Made by a program: the position numbers and the translations under genes. This document shows positions 34,015-42,759 of a DNA stretch of 64,000 nucleotides, one piece after another. The number at the start of each line of letters is the position of its first letter. Within the stretch, counting starts at the first letter, position 1. The notes below the pieces were generated by a model. The model worked only from the letters and a program-made list of their open reading frames with translations. It had not been told where the DNA came from and did not search any database. Source of the DNA: Arthrobacter sp. ISL-30 (GTDB taxonomy: Bacteria; Actinomycetota; Actinomycetes; Actinomycetales; Micrococcaceae); the NCBI RefSeq assembly GCF_018613855.1, contig NZ_JAGGPK010000014.1, positions 47,430 to 111,429 of the forward strand, written 5' to 3'.

Positions 34015-34242
34015 ATGAGCAACCCCGAAATCGAAGAGATCCCCATCCGCGACGACATGATCCGGCTTGGGCAGCTGCTGAAGCTTGCCAACCTGGTGGA
34101 AGACGGCGTCGAAGCTACCGAGCTCATCAAGAACGGCCTGGTCAAGGTCAACGGGGAGATCGAGGAGCGGCGGGGCCGCCAGCTTCACCCGGGCGACACA
34201 GTCACCGTCAGTGGCCAGTCCGTACGGATTGCTGCTTCCTGA
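34015..34242 (+). CDS. Small S4-domain RNA-binding protein
   Basis: A 75-aa protein made almost entirely of an S4 domain: I-R-L-G-Q-L-L-K-L-A-N-L-V-E-D-G, I-K-N-G-L-V-K-V-N-G-E, and H-P-G-D-T-V-T-V. S4 domains bind structured RNA. Single-domain members such as YaaA/YbcJ or RqcP-like proteins act in ribosome assembly or quality control; which applies here is unclear. A much longer open frame upstream (from 33355) lies inside the opposite gene and is rejected in favour of ATG 34015. Confidence 0.85.
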   Translation: MSNPEIEEIPIRDDMIRLGQLLKLANLVEDGVEATELIKNGLVKVNGEIEERRGRQLHPGDTVTVSGQSVRIAAS

Positions 34243-34287
34243 CGCCAAGCCTCCACCGACCGGACGTCTTACTTCCGCCCCGAAAGC

Positions 34288-34938
34288 TTATTTTTTCAGG
34301 ACCTCGTGGGTCAGGAATTCGTTGACGTGCCCGATTTCCTGCTCATTGATGCCATGCCACATTCCCGTGTAGAGGACCTTGGTGAGCTTCACGTGCTTAC
34401 GGACCCAGCCCATGGTGAATTCGATTTTGTCCGGCGTAATGACTGGATCCTGCTGGTCCCGGCCCCAGAACATCGGGACCGTGCCGTCGAGTTCGGCGTC
34501 GCGGAAGTCTGCGTGGGCGCCGCCGTCGACAGCGAAACCTGATAGTCCAACGACGGCGGCGAAGTCACCCGGCCGGCGACGCAAGAGCGTGGTCGCCATG
34601 GCCATACCCATGGAAAAACCCAAAAGAGTGACAGAAGGATGGTTGCGCTTGACGCCGTCCAGCCAGTCCAGCACGTAGTCAGAGGCCTTCAATACTGCCT
34701 CAACGGAATAATCGATGGACTGGCTCAGCGGAAACCAGGTGAAGCCGGGGCCCATGACCAGCGGCGCGCGCACTGAGGCGACGACGAACTCGTCCGGCAG
34801 GAGCTGTGCCAGGCTGAAAAGGTCCTGTTCGTTGGCTCCGTAGCCGTGCAGCAGCACCAGCAGCGGCTTCCCCTTACGTTCCTCTTCGGGCTTGGACCAC
34901 AAGACAACAGGGGCAGGAAACACAACAGCTTCAGTCAT
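34288..34938 (-). CDS. Phospholipase/carboxylesterase family alpha/beta hydrolase
   Basis: A 216-aa serine hydrolase. Catalytic elements: oxyanion segment V-L-L-H-G-Y-G-A-N-E-Q-D, nucleophile in L-L-G-F-S-M-G-M-A, aspartate in G-R-D-Q-Q-D-P-V-I, histidine in G-M-W-H-G-I. The layout matches the abhydrolase_2 family of small carboxylesterases and acyl-protein thioesterases. Start is placed at ATG 34938 (M-T-E-A-V-V-F); the frame extends further without support. Divergent from the SGNH hydrolase gene. Cytoplasmic, as no signal peptide is visible. Confidence 0.86.
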   Translation of the reverse strand: MTEAVVFPAPVVLWSKPEEERKGKPLLVLLHGYGANEQDLFSLAQLLPDEFVVASVRAPLVMGPGFTWFPLSQSIDYSVEAVLKASDYVLDWLDGVKRNHPSVTLLGFSMGMAMATTLLRRRPGDFAAVVGLSGFAVDGGAHADFRDAELDGTVPMFWGRDQQDPVITPDKIEFTMGWVRKHVKLTKVLYTGMWHGINEQEIGHVNEFLTHEVLKK

Positions 34939-35011
34939 GGGACTATTCTTGCAGTTACCCACTAGTAACAAGTTTTCCCTGGCGAGGTCCGCCGGCTAAA
35001 GGCAGGATGAA

Positions 35012-35875
35012 ATGGTGAGTGAGATCAACTCGTTGGCGGCTGCGGACGGAACGGCTGCGGCCCATCCCTGGGGCAGGTATGTGGCGCTGGGAGACTCCTT
35101 CACGGAAGGAATCGGAGACCCGGAAGCCAATAGCCCGGGCGGCCACCGGGGCTGGGCAGATCGCGTGTCAGAGGAGCTTAGCCGCGGCCACGCCGATTTT
35201 GCCTATGCGAACCTCGCCGTTTGCGGCAGGCTCCTGCAGCAGATCAGCGACCAGCAACTGGCGCCGTGCCTGTCGCTGAAGCCGGACCTCGTGTCCATTT
35301 CCGCCGGGGGCAACGACCTCATCCGCCCCGGCGGCGATCCGGATCTATTGGCCGAAAAGTTGGATTCCGCCGTCCAGATCCTGAGTTCCGCCGGTGCGAC
35401 CGTGATCCTGTTCAGCGGTCCGGACACCGGCTCAACTGTCCTGGGCCGCATTCGCGGCAAGGTAGCCATCTATAACGAGAACCTGCGCACTGTGGCCGCC
35501 CGTCACGACGCCGTGGTGGCTGACATGTGGTCGCTGCGACAGCTGGCCGATCCCCAGATGTGGAATGAAGACAGGCTGCATTTTTCACCCTTGGGCCATC
35601 ACACGATTGCCGCGATGGTGTTGGATTCCCTCAATGTTCCCCACACCCTGGAGCCCCTGTCCCCCAAGCCGCTTCCGCCGCGGACTTGGCGTGAAGCGCG
35701 AGCCGGAGACTTCGTGTGGGCCCGTGAATACTTTGTCCCCTGGGTCATCCGGCGCCTGAGGCACCGATCTTCCGGGGACGGCATCACGGCCAAGCGTCCG
35801 ACGCCGGGACCCGTCTTTGGGAGCGACCGGTTTGGGAGCGACCAGGGCACGGCGCTCATCCTTCCGCCCGAGTGA
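35012..35875 (+). CDS. SGNH/GDSL-type hydrolase
   Basis: A 287-aa esterase/lipase-type protein. Block I is V-A-L-G-D-S-F-T-E-G (nucleophile Ser, residues about 25-34), block III S-A-G-G-N-D-L, and block V D-R-L-H-F-S-P-L-G-H-H with the catalytic Asp/His. The C-terminal 70 residues are basic and proline-rich and outside the catalytic fold. No signal peptide. AGGAT precedes ATG 35012. Substrate unknown. Confidence 0.9.
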   Translation: MVSEINSLAAADGTAAAHPWGRYVALGDSFTEGIGDPEANSPGGHRGWADRVSEELSRGHADFAYANLAVCGRLLQQISDQQLAPCLSLKPDLVSISAGGNDLIRPGGDPDLLAEKLDSAVQILSSAGATVILFSGPDTGSTVLGRIRGKVAIYNENLRTVAARHDAVVADMWSLRQLADPQMWNEDRLHFSPLGHHTIAAMVLDSLNVPHTLEPLSPKPLPPRTWREARAGDFVWAREYFVPWVIRRLRHRSSGDGITAKRPTPGPVFGSDRFGSDQGTALILPPE

Positions 35876-35905
35876 TGCGACCCCGGGTGATGGCTGTTTC
35901 GGCCG

Positions 35906-37000
35906 GTGGACGCAATGGACGCTGAAGAGCTTGTTCGGCTCCGGCTCGTCCGCCAAAAGCTTCGCCCCCCGTATGCGAGCTCCCCGGAGGAGATACTGAG
36001 GCAACTCCTGGCGGTACAGGCGCAGGAATTCGCGTACGCGCGCTGGTCCCTGGCACAGCGCACCTCGGGGACAACAGCCCAACTTGTTGAGGACGCGGTG
36101 GCGGACGGCCGTATCCTGCGGACGCATATCCTCCGGCCCACCTGGCATTTCGTTCACAGGGACGACCTCAGGTGGTTGATGGAGCTCTCGCGGCCGCGGC
36201 TGCACCAGGCCAACCAGGCAACCTATCGGCAGACCGGCATCAGTGCCGGGGATTCGGCCAGGAGCGATGCGATCCTGGCCGAAGCCGTGGCGGGAGGCCG
36301 ACACAAGACCCGGGAGGAACTGGCGGCCATCCTCCAGGATGAAGGCTTCGAAGCTCAACGCCTGAGACTGGCCTACCTGGTGATGCATGCTGAGGTCAAC
36401 GGAATCCTGGTGAGTGGTACGCCGTTGCGTTCCCCGGGCGGCGCCCTCAAGCAGCGCTACGCGCTCTTTGACGAAAGGGTCCCGGCGGGGTCCGTGGAAC
36501 GCGAAGCCGCGCTGGCCCGGCTCGCGCAACGCTATTTCAGCAGCCGTGGACCGGCGACCGTCAGGGATTGCGCGGGATGGTCCGGAATGACCATGACCGA
36601 TGTCCGCTTTGGGTTACGGCTGGCCGAAGAGCAGGACCCGGGCCTGCTGGAGTCCTTCACGATCGATGGCACTGACTTCTACTTCCGTCCGGATGCCTCG
36701 AGCGACGACGACGGGACGCGCCTGGATCTGATCCAGTGCTATGACGAGTACGTGATGGGGTACTCGCAGTCCAGGCATTATCTTGGCGGGACAGTGCCGC
36801 TCTTCCCGGGCGATAAGCCCATTCACGTCGTGCTCCGTAATGGCAGGCTCGCGGGCTTCTGGCGTCATCGCTTTGAACGGGGAACGTGCGAACTGGATAT
36901 CCGCATGGATACGGAGCTGGATGGCCCAGAACGCGAGGCGCTGGAGAGGACCATCTCCGCGTACGGCGCGTTCCTTGGCATGCCCGTGAAACGAACCTGA
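35906..37000 (+). CDS. Winged-helix protein of the AlkZ/YcaQ-like family
   Basis: A 364-aa protein of the HTH_42 family. Family features are L-A-V-Q-A-Q-E (the Q-x-Q motif of AlkZ glycosylases), R-P-T-W-H-F-V, a central winged-helix region, and late C-Y-D-E-Y-V-M-G-Y and R-N-G-R-L-A-G-F-W. Some members unhook interstrand crosslinks or excise alkylated bases; many homologues are untested, so DNA repair is only probable. Starts GTG 35906 or ATG 35915 are both possible. It begins 30 bases after the SGNH gene. Confidence 0.82.
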   Translation: MDAMDAEELVRLRLVRQKLRPPYASSPEEILRQLLAVQAQEFAYARWSLAQRTSGTTAQLVEDAVADGRILRTHILRPTWHFVHRDDLRWLMELSRPRLHQANQATYRQTGISAGDSARSDAILAEAVAGGRHKTREELAAILQDEGFEAQRLRLAYLVMHAEVNGILVSGTPLRSPGGALKQRYALFDERVPAGSVEREAALARLAQRYFSSRGPATVRDCAGWSGMTMTDVRFGLRLAEEQDPGLLESFTIDGTDFYFRPDASSDDDGTRLDLIQCYDEYVMGYSQSRHYLGGTVPLFPGDKPIHVVLRNGRLAGFWRHRFERGTCELDIRMDTELDGPEREALERTISAYGAFLGMPVKRT

Positions 37001-37085
37001 AGCCGAGCTACGCCCTACCCAAGGGCGTCCGACCCAAGGGACAACGGCCGGTCCAGGAGATAGCCCCGTGAGCCATGGGGCCCTG

Positions 37086-38234
37086 TCAGGCGAAGAACCC
37101 GTTCCTCAACTGCTCCTGGAGCTGTCCGATTTCCGTGAGGAACCCGTCATGGCCGATCGGAGCTTCGATAACGTGTACGTCAACGTCGCCGGGCAGGGCA
37201 TCGGCAAGTTCGCGGGACTGCGCCGGGAAGTACAGCCTGTCAGAGTCCACAGCCGCGATGAAAAATTCCGCGGTTGCCTTCTCGAGTGCTTCCTTCAGGG
37301 TGCCGCGCCCCCGGCTCACGTCATGGCTCATGAGTGCCTCTGTGATGGCGATATAGCTGTTGGCATCGAAGCGTCGCACCAGCTTTGTGCCCTGGTGGTC
37401 GAGGTAGCTTTCCACCTGGTAACGGCCCCGCTCCCCCAGCACCGCGGCGTCGAACGGCGATTCCTCGCCCTGGGCGTTGCGGCCAAACCGGAAATCCAGC
37501 TCATCAGCCGAACGGTAAGTGATGTGGGCGATTCGACGAGCCAGGGCGAGCCCGGCTTCAGGGGTGCGGCCGCCGTAGTAGTCGCCGCCGTTGAAATCGG
37601 GGTCCTGCCGAATGGCAAGGGTCTGGGCCTGGGCGAAGGCGATCTGCTCCGCCGTGCTGTACGCTCCCACGGAAATCACGCCGCAGCGCTTCACCCGCTC
37701 CGGAAAAGTGACCGCCCATTCAAGCGCGCGGGCACCGCCCATGGAGCCGCCCAAAATCGCATACCAGCTTCGGATGCCCAGTGCATCGGCCAGCCTGGCC
37801 TCAGCGGCGGCGCTGTCGCGAAGGGTGATCAGCGGGAAGCGGGAACCCCAGGGCCGGCCATCTGGAGAAATGGAGGACGGTCCCGTGGAACCGTAGCAGC
37901 CGCCCACAATATTGATTGACACCACAAAATACTTGTCAGTATCAACGGGGGCACCGGGACCCACCAGTTGTTCCCACCAGCCCTCCTCATCAGAGGCACC
38001 ACGAGTGACATGGGTGCTGCCAGTGAGGGCATGCTGAATCAAGACCGCGTTGGAGGCATCGCTGTTGAGGCGGCCCCAGGTTTCATAGGCCAGCGTGACC
38101 TCAGGCAGGAATCCGCCGGCTTCGAGCTCAAGCGCTCCAACGGAAAGATACTGGACCGTTCCGTCAGGCACAGTGCTCAGGGCATCCCCGTTCTCGGAAT
38201 CCTCGGACGATATGGCTGTTACGGCTATCGACAT
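37086..38234 (-). CDS. metX: Homoserine O-acetyltransferase
   Basis: A 382-aa alpha/beta hydrolase-fold enzyme that acetylates homoserine in methionine synthesis. Signature blocks: L-A-Y-E-T-W-G-R-L-N, L-I-Q-H-A-L-T-G-S-T-H-V, nucleophile in G-G-S-M-G-G-A-R-A-L-E-W, R-F-D-A-N-S-Y and the C-terminal D-S-D-R-L-Y-F and I-G-H-D-G-F-L. Start at ATG 38234 with AGAGG upstream; the frame extends to 38495 but that part is the riboswitch leader. Controlled by the SAM-IV-like element at 38256-38366. metY is not seen in the window. Confidence 0.94.
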   Translation of the reverse strand: MSIAVTAISSEDSENGDALSTVPDGTVQYLSVGALELEAGGFLPEVTLAYETWGRLNSDASNAVLIQHALTGSTHVTRGASDEEGWWEQLVGPGAPVDTDKYFVVSINIVGGCYGSTGPSSISPDGRPWGSRFPLITLRDSAAAEARLADALGIRSWYAILGGSMGGARALEWAVTFPERVKRCGVISVGAYSTAEQIAFAQAQTLAIRQDPDFNGGDYYGGRTPEAGLALARRIAHITYRSADELDFRFGRNAQGEESPFDAAVLGERGRYQVESYLDHQGTKLVRRFDANSYIAITEALMSHDVSRGRGTLKEALEKATAEFFIAAVDSDRLYFPAQSRELADALPGDVDVHVIEAPIGHDGFLTEIGQLQEQLRNGFFA

Positions 38235-38255
38235 TAAAAAGACCTCTTCATCGCG

Positions 38256-38366
38256 CTTGCCTGCCGTCAGCTGTTCGGCAGGCCAGGTCTTCACCCGGGG
38301 CACCCCGCCGCGGAAGGAGGGTTGCCGGCCAGCAAGCCGGGGCTGTCGCTGGCACTCATGACCTAC
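38256..38366 (-). promoter_or_regulatory. SAM-IV-type riboswitch in the metX leader
   Basis: On the minus strand the leader reads GGTCATGAGTGCCAGCGACA, then CCCCGGCTTGCTGGCCGGCA, ACCCTCC, GCGGCGGGGTGCCCCGGGTG and closes with GACC, the conserved order of SAM-IV (RF00634 family). GGTC and GACC form the outer stem. A second hairpin (GCCTGCCG/CGGCAGGC, 38259-38283) follows and could be the expression platform. High S-adenosylmethionine should lower metX expression. The class is assigned from remembered consensus, not a covariance search. Confidence 0.85.
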
Positions 38367-38514
38367 AAAGAGTGTACGAAACACGCTTCCGGATACCCCA
38401 AGAATGTGACAGCTATGTGACTCCAGCGCCTCGTTGCCTCGCCTTTGCCTTCCCGGAATTTTGGTTAGGTTACCCTTAGCTGAGAGGTCCATCACAAAGT
38501 GTCAAGATGAAGCC

Positions 38515-39153
38515 ATGCGCATGGATCACGTCTCTTACGCCTGTGAACAAGATGGCCTCGCGGCCACAACTGAGCGGATCTCCGCGGCCCTCGGAGTTGA
38601 GGCCGTGAGGGGTGGAGTGCACCCCCGCTTTGGTACCCGCAATATGATCATTCCCCTTGCTGACCATAAGTACCTGGAGGTCGTGGAGGTCCTGGACCAC
38701 CCCGCCTCGGACAAGGCACCTTTCGGCCAGGCGGTTCGGGCCCGCTCAGCTGCCGGAGGGGGCTGGATGGGATGGTGCGTGGAGGTCAAGGACCTTGCAC
38801 CCTTCGAGGAGCGCCTTGGCCGCGCCGCTGTCCCGGGCAACCGGAAGTTCCCGGATGGCCGTGAACTCGTCTGGCAGCAGATCGGCATCCTCGGCCTCAT
38901 CGCCGACCCCCAGGTGCCCTACATGCTCAAGTGGGAAGGCGACCCGGACCTCCACCCGTCGAATGCCTACGCGAGCGACGTCAAGATGTCCAGCCTCACC
39001 ATTGCCGGTTCGGCTGAGCGGGTTACCGAATGGCTAGGCGAACCTGTGGAGAGGCCGCTTGAGGACGTAGCCGTCCAGTGGGTAGCTCCTCACGGCACGC
39101 CGGGGATCCTGTCCGTAACGTTCGAAACCGCCAACGGCGCTGTAATCATTTGA
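38515..39153 (+). CDS. VOC family protein (glyoxalase_3-like domain)
   Basis: A 212-aa protein with N-terminal M-D-H-V-S-Y-A-C-E, a conserved H-P-R-F-G-T-R-N-M-I-I-P-L and H-K-Y-L-E-V-V-E-V-L-D-H-P. This is the beginning of the glyoxalase-like domain 3 family, common in actinobacteria and functionally uncharacterised. ATG 38515 and ATG 38521 are both possible starts. It is divergent from metX. A sequence resembling half of a DtxR/IdeR iron box (TTAGGTTACCCTTAGC, 38465-38480) lies about 35 bases upstream. Confidence 0.82.
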   Translation: MRMDHVSYACEQDGLAATTERISAALGVEAVRGGVHPRFGTRNMIIPLADHKYLEVVEVLDHPASDKAPFGQAVRARSAAGGGWMGWCVEVKDLAPFEERLGRAAVPGNRKFPDGRELVWQQIGILGLIADPQVPYMLKWEGDPDLHPSNAYASDVKMSSLTIAGSAERVTEWLGEPVERPLEDVAVQWVAPHGTPGILSVTFETANGAVII

Positions 39154-39265
39154 GGTAACCACTGACCGCCAGGGACACGATGGAGTGTCCCGGAAACTTC
39201 GGCCGCCATCCGCGGGTGCCAACGGCGCCACCCGGAGATGGCGGCCGAATTCTTTAACGGCGACC

Positions 39266-40033
39266 TCAGCCAAGGCCTACTGCGTTGCCGAAGAGGCTGA
39301 ACCCCACGAAGGCCACGATGTCCAGCAGTGCGTGGGCCACGACCAGCGGAAGAACCCTCCTGGTCCGGGTGTACAGCCAGGCAAACAGTACGCCCATGAT
39401 GGCGTTGCCGAGGAACGGGCCGAAGCCCTGGTACAGGTGGTAGGTGCCGCGCAGCATCGCGCTCAGCGCGATGGCTACCGGCGTGCTCCACCCAAACTTT
39501 CCGAAACGGTCCAACAGATACGCCACCACGATGACCTCCTCCACGATGGCGTGCCGGATGGCCGACAGGATGAGGACCGGGACTGTCCACCAGTAGGCGT
39601 CGAGGCCGCTTGGAATGATTGACGTCGTGATTCCGAGCGCCCTGCCCGCGGCGTACAACGCCAGCGAGGGAAGGCCTATCAGGGCGGCAAGCCCAAGTCC
39701 TTGGAGGGCGTCCCTTCCCGGGCGCTCGAGGTTGAAGCCGAATTTCTTGAAGGCGGAGCCGTCCTCTCCCGCCCCCTGCCGCTGCACCGACAAGAAGTAG
39801 AACACCAGCATCACCGGGACCAGCGCGAAGGCGATGTCCAGAAGCTGGTACGTCAGGTCGAAGTATTCCCTCGGGCTTTGGGACCTGTTGAGTGTGGACG
39901 TAGCTTCCGACAAGGGGGCGCGCGTCATCTTGTCCAGCAGCTGCACCACTGAGTAGACGGCTGATTGGCCCAGGGACAGGCCAAGGACGATCAGGACTTC
40001 GAGCCGCAGTCGACGGCGGGACGGTACCAGCAT
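39266..40033 (-). CDS. CPBP family intramembrane metalloprotease
   Basis: A 255-aa polytopic membrane protein. The Abi/CPBP motifs are present: E-E in R-H-A-I-V-E-E-V-I-V-V-A-Y, a histidine in R-G-T-Y-H-L-Y-Q-G, and a last H in V-A-H-A-L-L-D, all in transmembrane helices in the C-terminal half. Relatives are CAAX-like endopeptidases or bacteriocin-related factors; no substrate is known here. I start at ATG 40033 (M-L-V-P-S-R-R-R); ATG 40063 is also possible. Confidence 0.87.
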   Translation of the reverse strand: MLVPSRRRLRLEVLIVLGLSLGQSAVYSVVQLLDKMTRAPLSEATSTLNRSQSPREYFDLTYQLLDIAFALVPVMLVFYFLSVQRQGAGEDGSAFKKFGFNLERPGRDALQGLGLAALIGLPSLALYAAGRALGITTSIIPSGLDAYWWTVPVLILSAIRHAIVEEVIVVAYLLDRFGKFGWSTPVAIALSAMLRGTYHLYQGFGPFLGNAIMGVLFAWLYTRTRRVLPLVVAHALLDIVAFVGFSLFGNAVGLG

Positions 40034-40107
40034 GTACCTATCTTGCCCGTACTTTCCTGGCACAAAGCCGAACGCAGCAGCGCGCCCCGCCCATGGAGTC
40101 CCGTCCC

Positions 40108-40899
40108 CTAAGCTTCAGGGGCAACAATCACCTGGGTGCCGTTCGCCTCAAAGGCTTCCTTGTCAGCTGGTTTAATGCCGGCATCCGTCACCAGGAAGCG
40201 GAAATCGTAACCTGCCATAGCAGCGAACGCTCGCCTTCCTACCTTGGAGGAATCTGCCAGCACATACGACTCAGTGGCACGGCGTGCCAGGACAGCGTTC
40301 ACCATGGCCTCGCCCTCGTCCGTGATCGTGGGACCGATCATGGGATCGATTCCGTTCACGCCGATGAAGGCGATGTCCAGGGCAACCTTTTGCATGATGA
40401 CATCCGTGTAGGGCCCCACCAGTTCATAGGATCGGGGGTTCAGGATGCCGCCTGTCACCATGATCTTGATATTGGGCCGGACCGCGAGCTGCGCCGCAAT
40501 ATTGATTGCGTTGGTAACGACGGTGAGCATGGGCTTGTTCGACGGCGCGTTGAGGTCTTCGCGCGTGGAGAGCACCTGGGCCAGCGCGGTGCTGGTGGTT
40601 CCACCGCTCAGCCCGATCACTGCTCCGGGCTTGATGAGCCCGGAGGCAGCCAGGGCGATCTGGTGCTTGGCTTCCGCGTGGTCGTCCCTGTTGTAGCGGC
40701 CGGGGAGGTCGTAAGCGACTGAGCCCGTAGTGGCTCCTCCCCTGGTCCGGCTGAGAAGCCGCTGCTTGGCCAGGCTGTCCAGGTCCCGACGTGCTGTGGC
40801 AGGCGAAACCCCAAGCCTGGTGACGATATCCTCGACTTCTACCTGGCCTGTTTCGGCAAGCAGGTCCAGGATGGCTGTCAGCCGTTCGGTGCGGGTCAT
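40108..40899 (-). CDS. DeoR/GlpR-family transcriptional regulator
   Basis: A 263-aa regulator. The N-terminal winged helix has R-L-T-A-I-L-D-L-L and V-E-D-I-V-T-R-L-G-V-S-P-A-T-A-R-R-D-L-D, typical of DeoR proteins. The C-terminal sensor domain (I-G-L-S-G-G-T-T-S-T-A, A-F-I-G-V-N-G-I) belongs to the phosphosugar-binding fold of this family. It is the last gene of the 40108-44661 operon, 22 bases after the aldolase, and most likely controls it in response to a phosphorylated intermediate. Confidence 0.92.
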   Translation of the reverse strand: MTRTERLTAILDLLAETGQVEVEDIVTRLGVSPATARRDLDSLAKQRLLSRTRGGATTGSVAYDLPGRYNRDDHAEAKHQIALAASGLIKPGAVIGLSGGTTSTALAQVLSTREDLNAPSNKPMLTVVTNAINIAAQLAVRPNIKIMVTGGILNPRSYELVGPYTDVIMQKVALDIAFIGVNGIDPMIGPTITDEGEAMVNAVLARRATESYVLADSSKVGRRAFAAMAGYDFRFLVTDAGIKPADKEAFEANGTQVIVAPEA

Positions 40900-40921
40900 T
40901 CTTGGCCTTTCATGGGCGGGA

Positions 40922-41761
40922 CTACGTCGCCTTCGCGAACAGCGTCAACATACGTGCGGCTTCCGGCACGAGCGCGTCCCGGCCTGCCTTGAGGTACTTC
41001 CGGGAATCCATGACAGCGGGGTTGGCCTCCAGATACTCACGGATGGCGCGGGTGAAGAACCCGTTCAGGTGTGTGGACACGTTGATTTTAGTCATACCTG
41101 CAGCGATGGCTGCCATTAGCATTTCGTCTGCGACGCCGGATGAACCGTGCAGCACCAAGGGCACGTTCAGCGCCTCCTTAAGTCGGGCAATCAGTTCCAG
41201 GTCCAGCACAGCGTTCCGCTCCGTCATTGCATGGGATGACCCCACTGCGACGGCGAGGGCATCAACGCCTGTGGCGGCGACGAAGTCCACAGCCTCCTTC
41301 GGGTCCGTTCGCACTCCCGGAGAGTGGGCACCGTCCTTGCCTCCTACCTTGCCAAGTTCGGCCTCCACATACACTCCCCGGTCGTGGCCGTAGGAGGCAA
41401 CACGGCGAGTCACTTCGACGTTCCACTCATAAGGAAGATGGGCGCCGTCGTACATCACTGAACTGAAGCCAAGGTCGATAGCCTGCAGGGCGAGGTCTTC
41501 GCTTTCGGCGTGGTCGAGGTGCAGGGCCACTGGAGCTGAGGAGCTGTGCGCGATCGACTTTACGGCGAGCGCCAGCGGCTCCAACCCACCGTGGTAGCGG
41601 GCACAGTTCTCGGAGACCTGCAGGATCATCGGTAGACCCGCGGCTTCCGCCGCGGCCACGAGGCCTTCCGCCGTTTCGAGGTGGATGACGTTGAAAGCGC
41701 CCTGTCCCCGGCCTTCTGCCGCCGCCTTGTCCATGAGTTCCCGGGTGCTGGCCAGCGTCAC
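40922..41761 (-). CDS. Class II fructose/tagatose-bisphosphate aldolase (KbaY/GatY-like)
   Basis: A 279-aa zinc aldolase. It begins L-A-S-T-R-E-L-M-D-K-A, with Q-G-A-F-N-V-I-H as the usual first strand, L-H-L-D-H-A-E with zinc-binding His and catalytic Asp, Y-V-E-A-E-L-G-K-V-G-G, and V-L-H-G-S-S-G-V. GTG 41761 is chosen because GGAGGAGG lies 7 bases upstream and the stop of the kinase overlaps it as GTGA. It would split a sugar 1,6-bisphosphate made by the preceding PfkB kinase into two trioses. Confidence 0.92.
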   Translation of the reverse strand: MTLASTRELMDKAAAEGRGQGAFNVIHLETAEGLVAAAEAAGLPMILQVSENCARYHGGLEPLALAVKSIAHSSSAPVALHLDHAESEDLALQAIDLGFSSVMYDGAHLPYEWNVEVTRRVASYGHDRGVYVEAELGKVGGKDGAHSPGVRTDPKEAVDFVAATGVDALAVAVGSSHAMTERNAVLDLELIARLKEALNVPLVLHGSSGVADEMLMAAIAAGMTKINVSTHLNGFFTRAIREYLEANPAVMDSRKYLKAGRDALVPEAARMLTLFAKAT

Positions 41762-42759
41762 TGCGTATCCTCCTCCCACGTGATAACCAACTGCTCTTCG
41801 AGCATGTCCAGGCGAGCTGATACTTCCCCCGCGACCGGCATGAGGACCGCGGCGGCCGACCAGGCGCTGGCCCTTCGCAGGATTTCCGGTGGGTCGGTGA
41901 TCCCGGCAGCGAGCGCGACGGCCGCGGCAGAGACAGCTGCGTCCCCGGCGCCGGTCGGATTTCCCTCGAGGGGCTGCGGCAGGCGTGCCGTGAAATATCC
42001 GTCCGGGCTGTCGCGGTGGAAAGCCGACATCCCGTCGGCGCCGGCGCTGACCAGGACCATGCGGGCTCCCTGTGCGATCAGGTTGCGGGCGCCCCTGTGC
42101 AGTTCGTCCTCTCCCGTGGCCTCCCGGAGTTCGTGGTGATTCGGTTTCAAAAGGTCGGCGCCGGCCCGGGCGGCGTCGAGGAGCGCTGATCCTGACGTGT
42201 CCACGACGGCGGGGACTCCGACGTCGTGAGCCAGCCGCACGAGCGCCGGATAGAAGTCGCCCGGCGCCCCAAGCGGCAGGCTTCCGGCTCCCACAAGCAC
42301 TCCGGCCTGCCCACCGGCAGTATCGTCGACGTTATGGACGCCGGGGACCAGGTCGCCGGAAACGCCAAGGACGTCGACGACGGCTGCCGCGAGTGCGCGC
42401 CATTCACCAGGCTGCAGGGAAGGACCCTCTTCGTTGAAAACTGTCGCCAGGCCACTGTCCGTGTCCATCAGGGCTATGCTCCGGCGGGTTTCGCCGGCTA
42501 TGGCAACCGGGCGGTGCGGCAATCCGCTGCTGCGAAGCTCGGCGATGAAGGAGTCTCCAGTGTGGCCGCCGAACGGGACTACGGCCATTACCGGATATCC
42601 CAGCTGATGGGCCACTCGGGCAACGTTTAATCCCTTGCCCCCGGCTCGGCTGAACGGCGGGGGCACGCGGTGGCTGGCGCCGGGCTTGATGCCGGGCACT
42701 TCGTACGTCAAGTCAAGGGCGGGATTTGGGGTCACGGTGACCACCCGGCGAAGCGTCAC
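41758..42759 (-). CDS. 1-phosphofructokinase/tagatose-6-phosphate kinase family (PfkB)
   Basis: A 333-aa PfkB-family kinase. Signatures: V-T-V-T-P-N-P-A-L-D-L-T-Y-E-V at the start, A-G-G-K-G-L-N-V-A-R in the first PfkB motif, and the second motif N-P-T-G-A-G-D-A-A with the catalytic Asp. The start is GTG 42759, which overlaps the ROK stop as GTGA; the in-frame extension to 42963 is inside the ROK gene. Its expected job is to phosphorylate a hexose monophosphate for the aldolase. Confidence 0.91.
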   Translation of the reverse strand: MTLRRVVTVTPNPALDLTYEVPGIKPGASHRVPPPFSRAGGKGLNVARVAHQLGYPVMAVVPFGGHTGDSFIAELRSSGLPHRPVAIAGETRRSIALMDTDSGLATVFNEEGPSLQPGEWRALAAAVVDVLGVSGDLVPGVHNVDDTAGGQAGVLVGAGSLPLGAPGDFYPALVRLAHDVGVPAVVDTSGSALLDAARAGADLLKPNHHELREATGEDELHRGARNLIAQGARMVLVSAGADGMSAFHRDSPDGYFTARLPQPLEGNPTGAGDAAVSAAAVALAAGITDPPEILRRASAWSAAAVLMPVAGEVSARLDMLEEQLVITWEEDTQ

